NCBI RefSeq assembly: GCF_000165485.1
Contig: NC_014623.1
Location: 1,073,501-1,137,500 of the forward strand
Length of the DNA stretch: 64,000 bases
Direction: 5' to 3'
Source: Stigmatella aurantiaca DW4/3-1
GTDB lineage: Bacteria; Myxococcota; Myxococcia; Myxococcales; Myxococcaceae
Position numbers and translations under genes: made by a program. A model generated the notes under the pieces. It did not search any database and had not been told where the DNA came from. It saw nothing but the letters and a program-made list of their open reading frames with translations. This document shows, in pieces, positions 8,211 through 15,882 of the stretch (its first letter is position 1; each line of letters starts with the position of its first letter).

Positions 8211-9959
8211 TCAGGGCCAGCGGTCCACGACTCGGCCCTCGTTTTCGTTACTGGCCTGTACGCGACCGTCCTTGAACCCATAGGAGCGGCTCTCCACCAC
8301 GAAGCAGATGGGTCTCTCGTCTTGTCCAGGGAGCTTCACGCGGTCGTACCGCACCACCAGCGCAGGCCCGTCCGCGCGGCCCATCTTGTCCGAGAGGTAG
8401 TAAGCCTTCCCATAGAAGCGAGTCCCAGGGGGGGCCACTTCATACTGCCTCCGGTCGAGCCCCTCCGCCTTCGGGACGACTCCCACCACTTCTGAGCCTG
8501 GGGTGAACCAGGTTTTTCCATTGCGGTCGTGCCGGTCGTCGAGAGTGAGCACGAAGCGGTCGAAGCGTCTCCAGTGAAGCTCATTCACCATGGCACGCTC
8601 AGCGCCGGCTGGACAGGTGAAGGACTCGGGCCGGATCTGAGAACTGGGGCAGCCCGCTGCCAGTGCCGCAACGAGGGACAGCGCCGCGCAATCGGCAGCA
8701 CTGACCTTGTTGCGCACGCGCGTGGGGCGTCCTTGGGTCGAGATTTCAGGTGTCGTCATCTTCACGGTGGAACCTTCCTTCTGGCCAACGTCCGTCGCCG
8801 AGGGGAGGACCATCGGCGCGGGGCTCGGGAGGGACATATCAGGGGGAGATGTCGTGGGCGGTGAGGAATGGGGGGGAGGAGGCAGGGCGGGAATATCCCC
8901 AGGGACGAACCAGGACGTCGCCGCCGCGGCCAGGGCAGTCGCCACAGCAGCACCTGCAACCAACGTCTTCGTGGCCACCTTGCGCGGCCTAAGGCCGTTG
9001 GAAGGCTCCACAGGAGGTCCCCCAACCCCGGAAGGCTCGGAACGCCACTGTTCCGACGGGGCATGTGCGGGAACCATGTACTCCGCCCCCGAGCGCTCCA
9101 AGTGTTCTTCCAACTCGCGACGGAGGGCCTCGGTATCCACGGGGCGCTTGGAGGGGTCCCGGGAAAGAATCTTCTCGACCAACTCGCTGAGCTGATCGGG
9201 AATCCGAGGGTTCACCTCGCATGCCGGGGGCGGTGGCATCAGGGGGTTGTTCAGGGACACACGCCGGTTATGTTCTGTCGGTCGCGGGTCCGTCAGCAGT
9301 TCGTAGAACATGGCGCCCAGAGCGAAGATCTCGTCGGCCACCTTGAAGGCGTACCGTGCCCTGTGCTCGTTCTTGTGCTCACGCAGGAACTTGAATTGCT
9401 CGGGCGCGCGAAAGCGTTCTGTCCCCGGGGGGAGCCCCTCTTCTGTCAGGTCGTCGGCCAGCGTGTAGGTCGCGCAGCCGAAGTCGATGATGATGGGCTC
9501 CCCATCGCTCTTGCGGATCAGGACGTTGACCAGCTTCAAGTCCCGGTGAAGCACACCCCGAGCATGCATGTACGACAGCGCGGAAGCGAGCTTGACGAAG
9601 ACTCGCAAGATTTCATGGATCGTGGGGTGTTTGCGCTCCTTCCACTCCGCCAGCGTCCAGCCGTCCACGTATTCCAACGCGACATACATGTTGCCAGTTT
9701 CCGCGTATCCATACCCCCTATGCCGGATGATGTTGGGATGGTCCAGCATGAGGAGTGTTGTCGCCTCACGCACCATCCGGGCATGCGTCTGCTTGTCATC
9801 CCCACTGGCTTCGCGGTGGCGCGCCACCTTGAGCGCATGCGGCTTACCATTCTTCTCCACCAAGAAGACGACGGCAAACCCACCGTTGCCGAGTTCCCGT
9901 GAAACGCGCCAGCCGTCAACAACAGTGCCAGAAGGCAGCCTGAACAGAGTCGCTGTCAT
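8211..9959 (-). CDS. Membrane Ser/Thr protein kinase with fused lipoprotein-like sensor domain
   Basis: A 582-residue Hanks-type kinase. Residues 15-285 hold the catalytic domain, with LGNGGFAVVFLV (glycine loop), K44 in HALKVA, HRDLKLVNVLI at 138-148 and DFG at 159-161, so all catalytic residues are present. A transmembrane helix at about 331-352 and a Pro/Ser-rich spacer follow. The C-terminal ~160 residues (from ~424) begin with a hydrophobic run ending in AAGCPSS, like a relic lipoprotein signal, and resemble the separate lipoprotein at 6098-6586. The start overlaps the stop of the DUF2381 gene by four bases, implying coupled expression of kinase and DUF2381 protein. Confidence 0.9.
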   Translation of the reverse strand: MTATLFRLPSGTVVDGWRVSRELGNGGFAVVFLVEKNGKPHALKVARHREASGDDKQTHARMVREATTLLMLDHPNIIRHRGYGYAETGNMYVALEYVDGWTLAEWKERKHPTIHEILRVFVKLASALSYMHARGVLHRDLKLVNVLIRKSDGEPIIIDFGCATYTLADDLTEEGLPPGTERFRAPEQFKFLREHKNEHRARYAFKVADEIFALGAMFYELLTDPRPTEHNRRVSLNNPLMPPPPACEVNPRIPDQLSELVEKILSRDPSKRPVDTEALRRELEEHLERSGAEYMVPAHAPSEQWRSEPSGVGGPPVEPSNGLRPRKVATKTLVAGAAVATALAAAATSWFVPGDIPALPPPPHSSPPTTSPPDMSLPSPAPMVLPSATDVGQKEGSTVKMTTPEISTQGRPTRVRNKVSAADCAALSLVAALAAGCPSSQIRPESFTCPAGAERAMVNELHWRRFDRFVLTLDDRHDRNGKTWFTPGSEVVGVVPKAEGLDRRQYEVAPPGTRFYGKAYYLSDKMGRADGPALVVRYDRVKLPGQDERPICFVVESRSYGFKDGRVQASNENEGRVVDRWP

Positions 9960-10825
9960 TGTTCTCCTCCCATGACAAACTTCGGGAAGCGCAGGTCCGG
10001 AACCCGAAGACTGCGGCCATCGTCCCCACGCAGCTCAAGCGTGAAGTGAGTATCAGTGCTCAGCATGGGTGCGTCCACTACGGCAAGCACTCGCCCGAAT
10101 CCTCCTGGCTTGATCACACCTTCACCGTCCACCACCACCCGCGCCTGAAGAGACGATCCCAGTGTCCTCGTAAACATTGCCTCTCGCGGTGACCGCTTGG
10201 GTTGCGTGGACTGATTCTTAATTTTTAGCGACACCAGCGCCCAACCCTGACCGCGATAAAAGAGCCCCGAGGTTGCTTTAAGGCCCTGCGCCTCATCCTC
10301 AACATCTTTGATGGGTGTCACCGAGACACCCTCCTCGCCCACGTAGCCGAGCAACACGAAATCTTCCGGTTGCGGCACGCGGGGCTGGGCTTCACTTGGG
10401 CAAGGCGCGGCGAGTGGCTCGGAGCGCCTCACGTTGATCCGGGTGTCCACTTCGGTGGGGTCGGTGACGAGCACGAAGGCGGCCCGTGATGGCGCCCTCC
10501 CGTCAGCGAAGAAAACCCCCATCTCGTGGCGCTCGCCTTCCTTGAGGTCCGTCACGGCTTGGACGATCACCGAGAGTTCCCCAGCGTCCAGCACGCGGAT
10601 CCGGGACTCGTCAAAGGTGAGGGTCTTCTTCTGAATCGGCGTGGAGAACAGAAGCAACGTGGGCAAATCCCCCGCGACGTGAATCTCGGGCAGCGGCTCG
10701 TCGGGGCCGCCCGCGACGGTGACAGCTCGCGCGCGCTCAATGCGCCCCCCATGCGTCGGCTCGGCTCGTGCCGCAGTCCCCCAGAGGAGCACGAGCGCCA
10801 GGGACAATCTAAGCGGTTGGAACAA
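9956..10825 (-). CDS. DUF2381 family secreted protein
   Basis: A 289-residue protein with a clean signal peptide (LRLSLALVLLWGTAARA, cleavage after ARA). The N-terminal part (EIHVAGDLPTLLLFSTPIQKK...LKEGERHEMGVFFADG) and the late FTLELRGDDGRSLRVPDLRFP strand fit DUF2381/TIGR02268, a myxobacterial periplasmic paralogue family of unknown role. It is the first gene of an operon with the membrane kinase, so it may be a ligand-binding partner of that kinase's outer domain; that is inference. The start codon is TTG, supported by AGGAGGT about 10 bases upstream, and no ATG is available nearby. Confidence 0.85.
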   Translation of the reverse strand: MFQPLRLSLALVLLWGTAARAEPTHGGRIERARAVTVAGGPDEPLPEIHVAGDLPTLLLFSTPIQKKTLTFDESRIRVLDAGELSVIVQAVTDLKEGERHEMGVFFADGRAPSRAAFVLVTDPTEVDTRINVRRSEPLAAPCPSEAQPRVPQPEDFVLLGYVGEEGVSVTPIKDVEDEAQGLKATSGLFYRGQGWALVSLKIKNQSTQPKRSPREAMFTRTLGSSLQARVVVDGEGVIKPGGFGRVLAVVDAPMLSTDTHFTLELRGDDGRSLRVPDLRFPKFVMGGEQ

Positions 10826-11044
10826 AGGTGCGTGACCTCCTAGATTGCCACGCTACCATCGTGAGCACTCACGCAGTGGGGCCAAATCCCACAGAGGACA
10901 GCCCCGCATCCGTCGGGATCTGGTGTGCGCCCAACTCCTACTGCTATGGCGTGGAAGCCCCCTTACGACTGGCCCTAAGAACTCATGCCAAGCTTGACTA
11001 GTCTGGGAAGATAAGGCTTTCTGGTCTCTCCTTGGGAGGAGCCT
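10826..11044. other. Divergent intergenic region, DUF2381 operon / collagen-like gene
   Basis: About 220 bp carrying the promoters of both divergent genes. TTGACT at 10994-10999 could be a -35 box for the rightward gene. A 45-codon frame from GTG 10861 (ending with TAG near 10999) encodes a small protein with three cysteine/tyrosine-rich positions (WCAPNSYCYG) but has no ribosome site, so I do not call it. Confidence 0.3.
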
Positions 11045-11917
11045 TTGTTCAAGCAACTTCGCGCGCGTCACATCTTGTTGTGTGGGTTCTTGTTGTTTAG
11101 CTCTACAGCGTTTGCTGCCCCACTTCTTGTAACGCTGGTGGACGTCGATGCGACGACGGGGCGGCTCTATGTGTACGGAGAGAACTTCGGTACGTCGGGC
11201 ACTGTGGTCCGGTTTGCTGGCCTGCCAGCTTCCGTACTCGCTCAGTACGACACGACGCTAACAGTCATGGTTCCAGCCAGTCTGCTCAGAACACCTGGTA
11301 CATATCTACTCAGTGTTTCCGCAGGCGCCGCTCCTGACCAGAATTCCGCCATCGGTGTGACGATAGGGGCTCAGGGGCCTAAGGGCGATACCGGTCCAGT
11401 GGGGCCAGTCGGTCCCAAAGGTGAGACTGGATCCAGAGGTGAAAGAGGCGAGCAGGGGCTCGCAGGTGCGCAAGGCCCTGAGGGCAAACAAGGACCGCAA
11501 GGGGAGAGAGGGCTGACGGGAGCCACTGGTGCCAAGGGCGATCAAGGTGAACGTGGACTGACGGGAGCCACTGGTGCCACTGGTGCCAAGGGCGATCAAG
11601 GTGAACGTGGACTGACGGGAGCCACTGGTGCCACTGGTGCCACTGGTGCCACTGGTGCCAAGGGCGATCAGGGTCCGATTGGCCCAAAATCGATTGTCCA
11701 GTGTGGGATGGTGGCCGGGCCACTTGTGGGGCCGGGTGACAGGAGTCCCGCAGTTTGTCCATCTGGGTGGTATGCCATGGGCGGAGCTTGTACGCAGGGT
11801 GGAGGCGCTACAGCTCCGGTCTCATCATCACATACCAGTAACAGTTACAGCTGTTACCTCACTGGAAACGCGGCCGGCAGGGTGCAATCAGCAGCGATGT
11901 GTTGTTACATCCAGTAG
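11045..11917 (+). CDS. Secreted protein with IPT/TIG-like domain and collagen-like Gly-X-Y repeats
   Basis: A 290-residue exported protein. Residues 1-25 are a signal peptide (ending FAAP); ~26-105 form an Ig-like IPT/TIG domain ([19 protein letters not shown]...TYLLSVSAG). Residues ~110-220 are about 36 Gly-X-Y triplets rich in [24 protein letters not shown] and GATGATGAT. The last ~70 residues are Cys/Ser-rich and probably form a disulfide-bonded globular head. Such proteins make surface or stalk structures. The start is TTG at 11045 with GGGAGG 6 bases upstream. The triplet block is encoded by near-identical DNA repeats, so its length is likely to vary between strains. Confidence 0.85.
11510..11672 (+). 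repeat. 45-bp tandem repeat encoding [15 protein letters not shown]
   Basis: Three copies of the same 15-codon unit with 9-bp (GATGAT) expansions in the second and third. The sequence identity between copies is nearly complete at DNA level, as expected for slippage or unequal crossing-over. Confidence 0.85.
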
Positions 11918-11950
11918 GGTTGAGAGGGTGGCGAGGCGGTCCAGCATCAG

Positions 11951-12338
11951 TCAGATCATCCCCAAGTAAACGAACGCCTGACAGGCGTCCTCCTTTCGCT
12001 CGTAGTCTCTGGCCAGCCGTCGTTCTCGGTTCAGCCACCCCAGCGTCCGTTCCACGGTCCATCGCTTGGCTTGGACCACTAAGCCGGGCGTGGAATCCGA
12101 GCGATTCACAATCTCCACCTCTTGGCGTTGAGCACCTCGCGCCGCGCGTACACCACGGGTTGGGAACCAACGGGGTTGCTGCGGACGGCTCCCAGAGCCC
12201 GGAGACCAGAAACGGGGCACTCCGGGAGAGCTTCCTCAACACGGCGTTGTCCTGGTTCCCTTCCAAGCCAGCCTGCCAAGCAGCTCCACCTACGAGGGAC
12301 CGCACTTGTGGCAGGCCTTCTTTACAGGCACAGAGCAA
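11951..12338 (-). pseudogene. Remnant of an IS5-type transposase
   Basis: The 3' end (11951-~12130) encodes GLVVQAKRWTVERTLGWLN followed by RERRLARDYERKEDACQAFVYLGMI, the C-terminal signature of IS5-family DDE transposases (R-W-x-V-E-R-T-x-G-W with the final catalytic Glu). Upstream, the frame is broken and only scattered pieces on other frames remain (WQAGLEGNQDNAVLRKLSRS). No start, no full DDE set and no obvious terminal repeats are seen. It lies just where the left end of the prophage should be and may have removed that end. Confidence 0.75.
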
Positions 12339-12359
12339 CCCATGTACAGAGACGTACTT

Positions 12360-12437
12360 CGGGCGGCTGCGGTGAGTGCCGCAGTTCCACGGTGTCGCGA
12401 GGTCTCAGACCAACCACACCGATTCCGCAGCCGCCCG
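12360..12437. repeat. 13-bp perfect inverted repeat with 52-nt loop
   Basis: CGGGCGGCTGCGG at 12360-12372 faces CCGCAGCCGCCCG at 12425-12437. Inside the loop is a smaller palindrome, GGTC-TCA-GACC. It sits immediately after the last gene of the leftward phage lysis operon, so it could be its terminator, an insertion-element end or a junction structure. Confidence 0.6.
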
Positions 12438-12440
12438 CCG

Positions 12441-12740
12441 TCATTTCGCGGCTTTTGCCACCGCGAATCCGGCACCCATTCCGAGCACGAAGGCGATCAG
12501 CACGACGGAAATTTTTGAGTCGCCAGCTTGCTCTCGTAGTGACTCATTCTCTGCCCGCAGCCGCTCGATCTCGGCCGCTGTGCGCACGCAACGCTTTTCG
12601 GACAGCCAGCAGCCGCCATTGACCTCGACGGCTGCTGACTCGTCCGTCACTTCCAGCGTTCCGCGCTCGACGCTCAACACCTCGGGATGCTCTCCAGGGC
12701 TTGCCGCCAAGAGAGCGAGCACAAGCGCGGCGGCTCTCAC
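12441..12740 (-). CDS. Small phage membrane protein, possible spanin-like lysis accessory
   Basis: A 99-residue protein with an N-terminal signal-like helix (AAALVLALLAASP), a heptad-rich helix (AAEIERLRAENESLREQAG) and a C-terminal transmembrane helix (ISVVLIAFVLGMGAGFAV). Two hydrophobic ends around a coiled coil recall unimolecular spanins, but no lipobox cysteine is present. It is the last gene of a coupled lysis cassette (overlap of 4 bases with the gene upstream). The function is inferred from position and topology only. Confidence 0.6.
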   Translation of the reverse strand: MRAAALVLALLAASPGEHPEVLSVERGTLEVTDESAAVEVNGGCWLSEKRCVRTAAEIERLRAENESLREQAGDSKISVVLIAFVLGMGAGFAVAKAAK

Positions 12741-13189
12741 AGATTGTCCTTCCGGTTGAGCGCTTCGAGAACCCGGATCGCGGCTGCCTTGTCGGTGATG
12801 CGGCCTGCGGCTACCTCGCCCGCCTTCTCCGCTTCGGCGATGTCAGCGCCACCGAACAGGATGCGCTTGATCAGCGTAAAGCCGCCCGCAGCGGTTAGCC
12901 CCACCTGCAGCGCCGTCAGCAGCAGCCCCCCAGACAGGGGCGCCCCAGCAGCGAGCGCATTCGCCACCGCTCCCGCCAGCGAGAACGCCAGCACGAGCAC
13001 GGCGCCGCCCCGATCCGTGCGGAAGAACGGAATGTAGTTTCCGCCGAACTTGCGCAGCACGTAGACCGCGAGCACCACGACCAGCGACACGAGCAGGGCA
13101 TAGTTCTTGTTCTGCACGGCATCCAGCACGAGCTGCGCAAACTCTTCGATTCGCTCGGGCGTGGGCCCAAGCACTTGCGTTCCGTCCAT
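12737..13189 (-). CDS. Putative holin / phage membrane protein
   Basis: A 150-residue protein with three likely transmembrane helices (about 30-45, 62-82 and 86-106) and a charged C-terminal helix. Holins form the membrane lesions that release endolysin; small multi-helix proteins beside an endolysin gene are the usual candidates. It lies 11 bp after the endolysin gene and overlaps the following gene by four bases. There is no family motif to confirm it. Confidence 0.55.
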   Translation of the reverse strand: MDGTQVLGPTPERIEEFAQLVLDAVQNKNYALLVSLVVVLAVYVLRKFGGNYIPFFRTDRGGAVLVLAFSLAGAVANALAAGAPLSGGLLLTALQVGLTAAGGFTLIKRILFGGADIAEAEKAGEVAAGRITDKAAAIRVLEALNRKDNL

Positions 13190-13200
13190 GTGTTCCCCTT

Positions 13201-13740
13201 TCAGAATCCGAGCCGGGCCAGTTCGGCCGCAAGCTTCGGGTTAGCGGCCCGCCAAAATGGCGAGCTGCGTTCCTTGTCGAGCCGCATCCACACAGCGGCG
13301 ACACCTTCACGCGTCGCCAGCGCTCGAAGCGGTGCGAGGTCTGTCGCGTTCACGTAGCTCGGCCACTGAACGTGGGGCGCATCTGCGAATGTGCCGCCCC
13401 ACACAAGCCCGGCCCGCTGTGACTCCTCACCAAGTTCCTTGAACGCGGACGCACGCCAGTCGGGCTGCAAACCCGGCTTTGCGCGGTCTCCGTCCCGGCA
13501 GAAGTCGAACGCAAGACCGTAATTGTGAGCGGACAGGCCCGCCGGGGCCGCCTTGCCGCCTTTGCCTTCGCGGTACAGCCGGTAAAGCTCGGCCTGTTCT
13601 TCGAGGCTTCGTGAGCCGAATGTCGCGATGTAGCTGGCGCCGCGTGCCTCACAGCGCGAGATCACCTCAAAGGCTACCGCTGCGAAGGGGAGATAGACCC
13701 GGTCGAGGCCAACCCGCGCGAAGTTCCTCGTGGGCATCAA
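13201..13740 (-). CDS. Phage endolysin, M15-type peptidase
   Basis: A 179-residue enzyme with the zinc-peptidase motif SAHNYGLAFDF (S-x-H-x6-D type, His and Asp as metal ligands) and a later HVQWP that supplies the second histidine. This is the L-alanyl-D-glutamate/D-Ala-D-Ala peptidase fold (M15) used by many phage endolysins to cut peptidoglycan cross-links. No signal peptide is present, so it relies on a holin. The start overlaps the stop of the upstream small membrane protein by four bases. Start M1 or M2 cannot be distinguished. Confidence 0.88.
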   Translation of the reverse strand: MMPTRNFARVGLDRVYLPFAAVAFEVISRCEARGASYIATFGSRSLEEQAELYRLYREGKGGKAAPAGLSAHNYGLAFDFCRDGDRAKPGLQPDWRASAFKELGEESQRAGLVWGGTFADAPHVQWPSYVNATDLAPLRALATREGVAAVWMRLDKERSSPFWRAANPKLAAELARLGF

Positions 13741-14021
13741 GATCCCCTTCCTGGAGACTGGCCCATCCGGAGAAGCTCAAGCTCGACCGTCTGACGAACC
13801 TGAGACGGTAGAGCGGCGTTGAACTCATCTCGCCACCTGCGCAGAGAGCCCAGCTCCACGGCAAGCACGTTGATCCGCTCGTCCTGGCGCGCGACCTTCT
13901 CCACGAGCGCCCGGATCTCGCTGACTACCGACTTCGCGGCCCATGCGAGTACACCAACGCCGGTCGAGCCGAGAACTGCGCCGATCGCAAGCTGGGCGGC
14001 CTGCATCTGCTCCTGAGTCAC
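13737..14021 (-). CDS. Small phage membrane/coiled-coil protein, first gene of lysis cassette
   Basis: A 94-residue protein with one N-terminal transmembrane helix (LAIGAVLGSTGVGVLAWAA) and a long amphipathic helix (IRALVEKVARQDERINVLAVELGSLRRW). The topology resembles inner-membrane spanins or haemolysin XhlA-type helpers. The start is GTG at 14021; that GTG overlaps the stop (TGA) of a 9-codon frame beginning at ATG 14047, which itself lies 8 bases after phage element P1. This suggests that translation of a leader peptide delivers ribosomes to the GTG. Confidence 0.65.
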   Translation of the reverse strand: MTQEQMQAAQLAIGAVLGSTGVGVLAWAAKSVVSEIRALVEKVARQDERINVLAVELGSLRRWRDEFNAALPSQVRQTVELELLRMGQSPGRGS

Positions 14022-14055
14022 GTCATCACCCGTTGAATGTGGACCATGCCCCGAG

Positions 14056-14084
14056 TAAATGAGTGCGCTTTTTTAAACTGGCCC
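14056..14084 (-). promoter_or_regulatory. Phage bipartite element P1 (lysis operon)
   Basis: On the minus strand: GGGCCAG, 10 bp, CGCACTCATTTA. It drives or controls the lysis cassette. The ATG of a leader mini-ORF starts 8 bases downstream. Confidence 0.75.
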
Positions 14085-14128
14085 ACCGTCGTAACGGAGG
14101 GGGTCACCCAAAGGAGGTCTTGCTCACC

Positions 14129-14620
14129 ATGAAGTCAGCTCCAGTCCGCGTTGCCGCACTGCTGGCGATGCTCGCGTTGACGAGTTGCAGCGACGATGAA
14201 CCCAGTGGTCCCTCCGATGGGGGGAGCGGCTCGCAGAGCGGCACCGTCGTCAACTACGCAGGAACCGCCGAAACTCACTTCGTGAGCACCGATTCACGCT
14301 ACGCACCGGCGTGGACGTTCTCTCTGCGCCAGCAAGCACCAATCCCGACCAACGTCCGGGAGGTTCTCGTCGAGGTTCGCGGCTGCCGCCAGGACTACGC
14401 CCCCCCTGGAGTGTTCCGGTACCGCACCTCGGAGGCATCCGCTTGGCGAGAGATGAGAGTAGATCTCCCCCTGTGTGGCGCTCCCGGGGAGACCTCTCAA
14501 CAAACGTGGCTGCCAGTAGGATCCGATCCGAAGGTTGAGGCCGAAGCAGTGCAGCCCAGCATCGGTGTTAACAGCTACGTCTCGGTGACGGTGCAGGTGC
14601 TGAGCTGGAAGTTGCCTTAA
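14129..14620 (+). CDS. Prophage-borne lipoprotein (moron candidate)
   Basis: A 163-residue lipoprotein: signal peptide MKSAPVRVAALLAMLALTSC with lipobox LTSC, then a Ser/Gly-rich linker (~20-45) and a ~115-residue beta-type domain with two cysteines. It is transcribed rightwards, against the surrounding late genes, between the lysis cassette and tail genes. The ribosome site AAGGAGGT (14111-14118) is excellent, and the longer frame upstream is rejected. Lipoproteins expressed from prophages often block superinfecting phage at the surface; that role is inference. Confidence 0.75.
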   Translation: MKSAPVRVAALLAMLALTSCSDDEPSGPSDGGSGSQSGTVVNYAGTAETHFVSTDSRYAPAWTFSLRQQAPIPTNVREVLVEVRGCRQDYAPPGVFRYRTSEASAWREMRVDLPLCGAPGETSQQTWLPVGSDPKVEAEAVQPSIGVNSYVSVTVQVLSWKLP

Positions 14621-14679
14621 GACAAGCATCACGCCAAAAACATCATTTTACTTAAACGTTTTCTCAAGGAGATTTTCTG

Positions 14680-15660
14680 ATGAGAAAGTACCTCAATGAA
14701 TTTGGACTGTTTATGGTGGGAACGCCTTACACGATTTGTCGGCAAGTACACCTGGATGTTGTCGATGCAAAAGCCAAGACTGACGGCGTATCCCTCAACA
14801 TATATACGATCGGTGTTCGTCCCAAGCTATCGATCGATCCCGACAGCGTTGTCATATCTAAAGGCAGAATAAGGGGCTGCTTTAGAGCACAAAAACAGAA
14901 TGGCTTTGTCTCGTTTTCATGGGATGAGCCAAATCCATTTGGCACTGAAAATGTGAAGTTCGAGACAAAATATCCATATAGCGAATTCTCGCTAATTGGC
15001 CCAAAGGGTAGAGTTATTGGCGGAGATGTAGGTGCAGTCCTCGCTGGCATGCATGGTACAGATATTTCTGACAATCCTAACCCGCTTCTTGACATTGAAG
15101 TGCTTTATGTTGGGCAATCGTACGGAGAGGCGGGAGAGCGCAGCGCGCTAACTCGTCTCAGGAGCCACGAGACGCTTCAGGATATTTATGCCAACATACA
15201 TGAACGGATGCCGGAAAAAGATGTGTGGCTCATTCCATGGATTTTCAATGAGGCCCAGTATCAAACCATATCATTCGGCGGACTCGCTGAAGGTGGTGAT
15301 GGGCCCGAAGACATGGAGCATGTTGAGAAGGTACAAGCAAATCCTGTCTCATACCGGCAGAAAATAAACTTTACAGAGGCTGCGATGATTAGATATTTTC
15401 AGCCCCCGTATAACACAACATTTAAGAACCAATTTCCGAACCATGAGCACAAAAGCTACTCCGAATGCTACGCTGTCGACCTGAATCTCGTTGCTGTGGA
15501 GTTGCAGACTTGGTTCGTGGCCACTCGATTGTACTCCGAGAAGATCCAGCCCGGACTTTACCATGTGGCATCGTTCCCACTGCATTCGGCTGAAGAGCGG
15601 GCAAACATGTTCGATTTCTCTAACACAGGCGCTGGGGTGCGAAACGGACCCATCTTCTGA
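14680..15660 (+). CDS. Unknown protein with a possible GIY-YIG-like core (moron / defence candidate)
   Basis: A 326-residue cytoplasmic protein, AT-richer than the phage genes around it. The middle has IEVLYVGQSYGEAGERSALTRLRSH, which recalls the GIY-YIG layout (LYVGQS plus an R-x-R/H helix). It is followed by a C-terminal INFTEAAMIRYFQPPYN with a Glu in the position expected for the metal ligand and a YN-x3-K motif. The first ~140 residues look like an unrelated beta domain. It is encoded 60 bp after the lipoprotein gene on the same strand, apparently as a two-gene insertion. I do not recognise a named family; the nuclease idea is tentative. Confidence 0.7.
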   Translation: MRKYLNEFGLFMVGTPYTICRQVHLDVVDAKAKTDGVSLNIYTIGVRPKLSIDPDSVVISKGRIRGCFRAQKQNGFVSFSWDEPNPFGTENVKFETKYPYSEFSLIGPKGRVIGGDVGAVLAGMHGTDISDNPNPLLDIEVLYVGQSYGEAGERSALTRLRSHETLQDIYANIHERMPEKDVWLIPWIFNEAQYQTISFGGLAEGGDGPEDMEHVEKVQANPVSYRQKINFTEAAMIRYFQPPYNTTFKNQFPNHEHKSYSECYAVDLNLVAVELQTWFVATRLYSEKIQPGLYHVASFPLHSAEERANMFDFSNTGAGVRNGPIF

Positions 15661-15808
15661 TGAGAGTGGATGACTCTCTGAACAATTGACTCCGCCCGGT
15701 CCTAAGAGACTGTTTCGGTAGGGACCATCCCTGGCAGGCTGCTCCCCAGGCGAGGAACTGGCGAGACCACCTACCAAAACTGGCTCTAAGCCAAGGAAAG
15801 TAGGTTTT

Positions 15809-15866
15809 GTCAGGGGGCAGCGTCGCTGGAGCCGAGAAATAGGGCTTCGATGAACAGCCCCCTGAC
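15809..15866. terminator. 10-bp inverted repeat between moron and tail genes
   Basis: GTCAGGGGGC (15809-15818) faces GCCCCCTGAC (15857-15866), a perfect stem with a 38-nt loop. It lies in the gap where the rightward moron and the leftward tail operon converge, and could terminate either. Confidence 0.4.
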
Positions 15867-15882
15867 CGTACTTGCCACCTGC

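Noticed and set aside
10853-11071. 72-codon minus-strand frame upstream of the collagen-like gene
   Set aside because: No ribosome site, atypical composition, and it overlaps the promoter and start of the collagen-like gene.
11510-11672. CRISPR-like array
   Set aside because: The repeats are in frame, have no spacers and encode collagen triplets.
11940-12440. Left prophage attachment site next to the lysis genes
   Set aside because: The 47-bp repeat or its T-arm core could not be found here; only a transposase remnant and an inverted repeat are seen.
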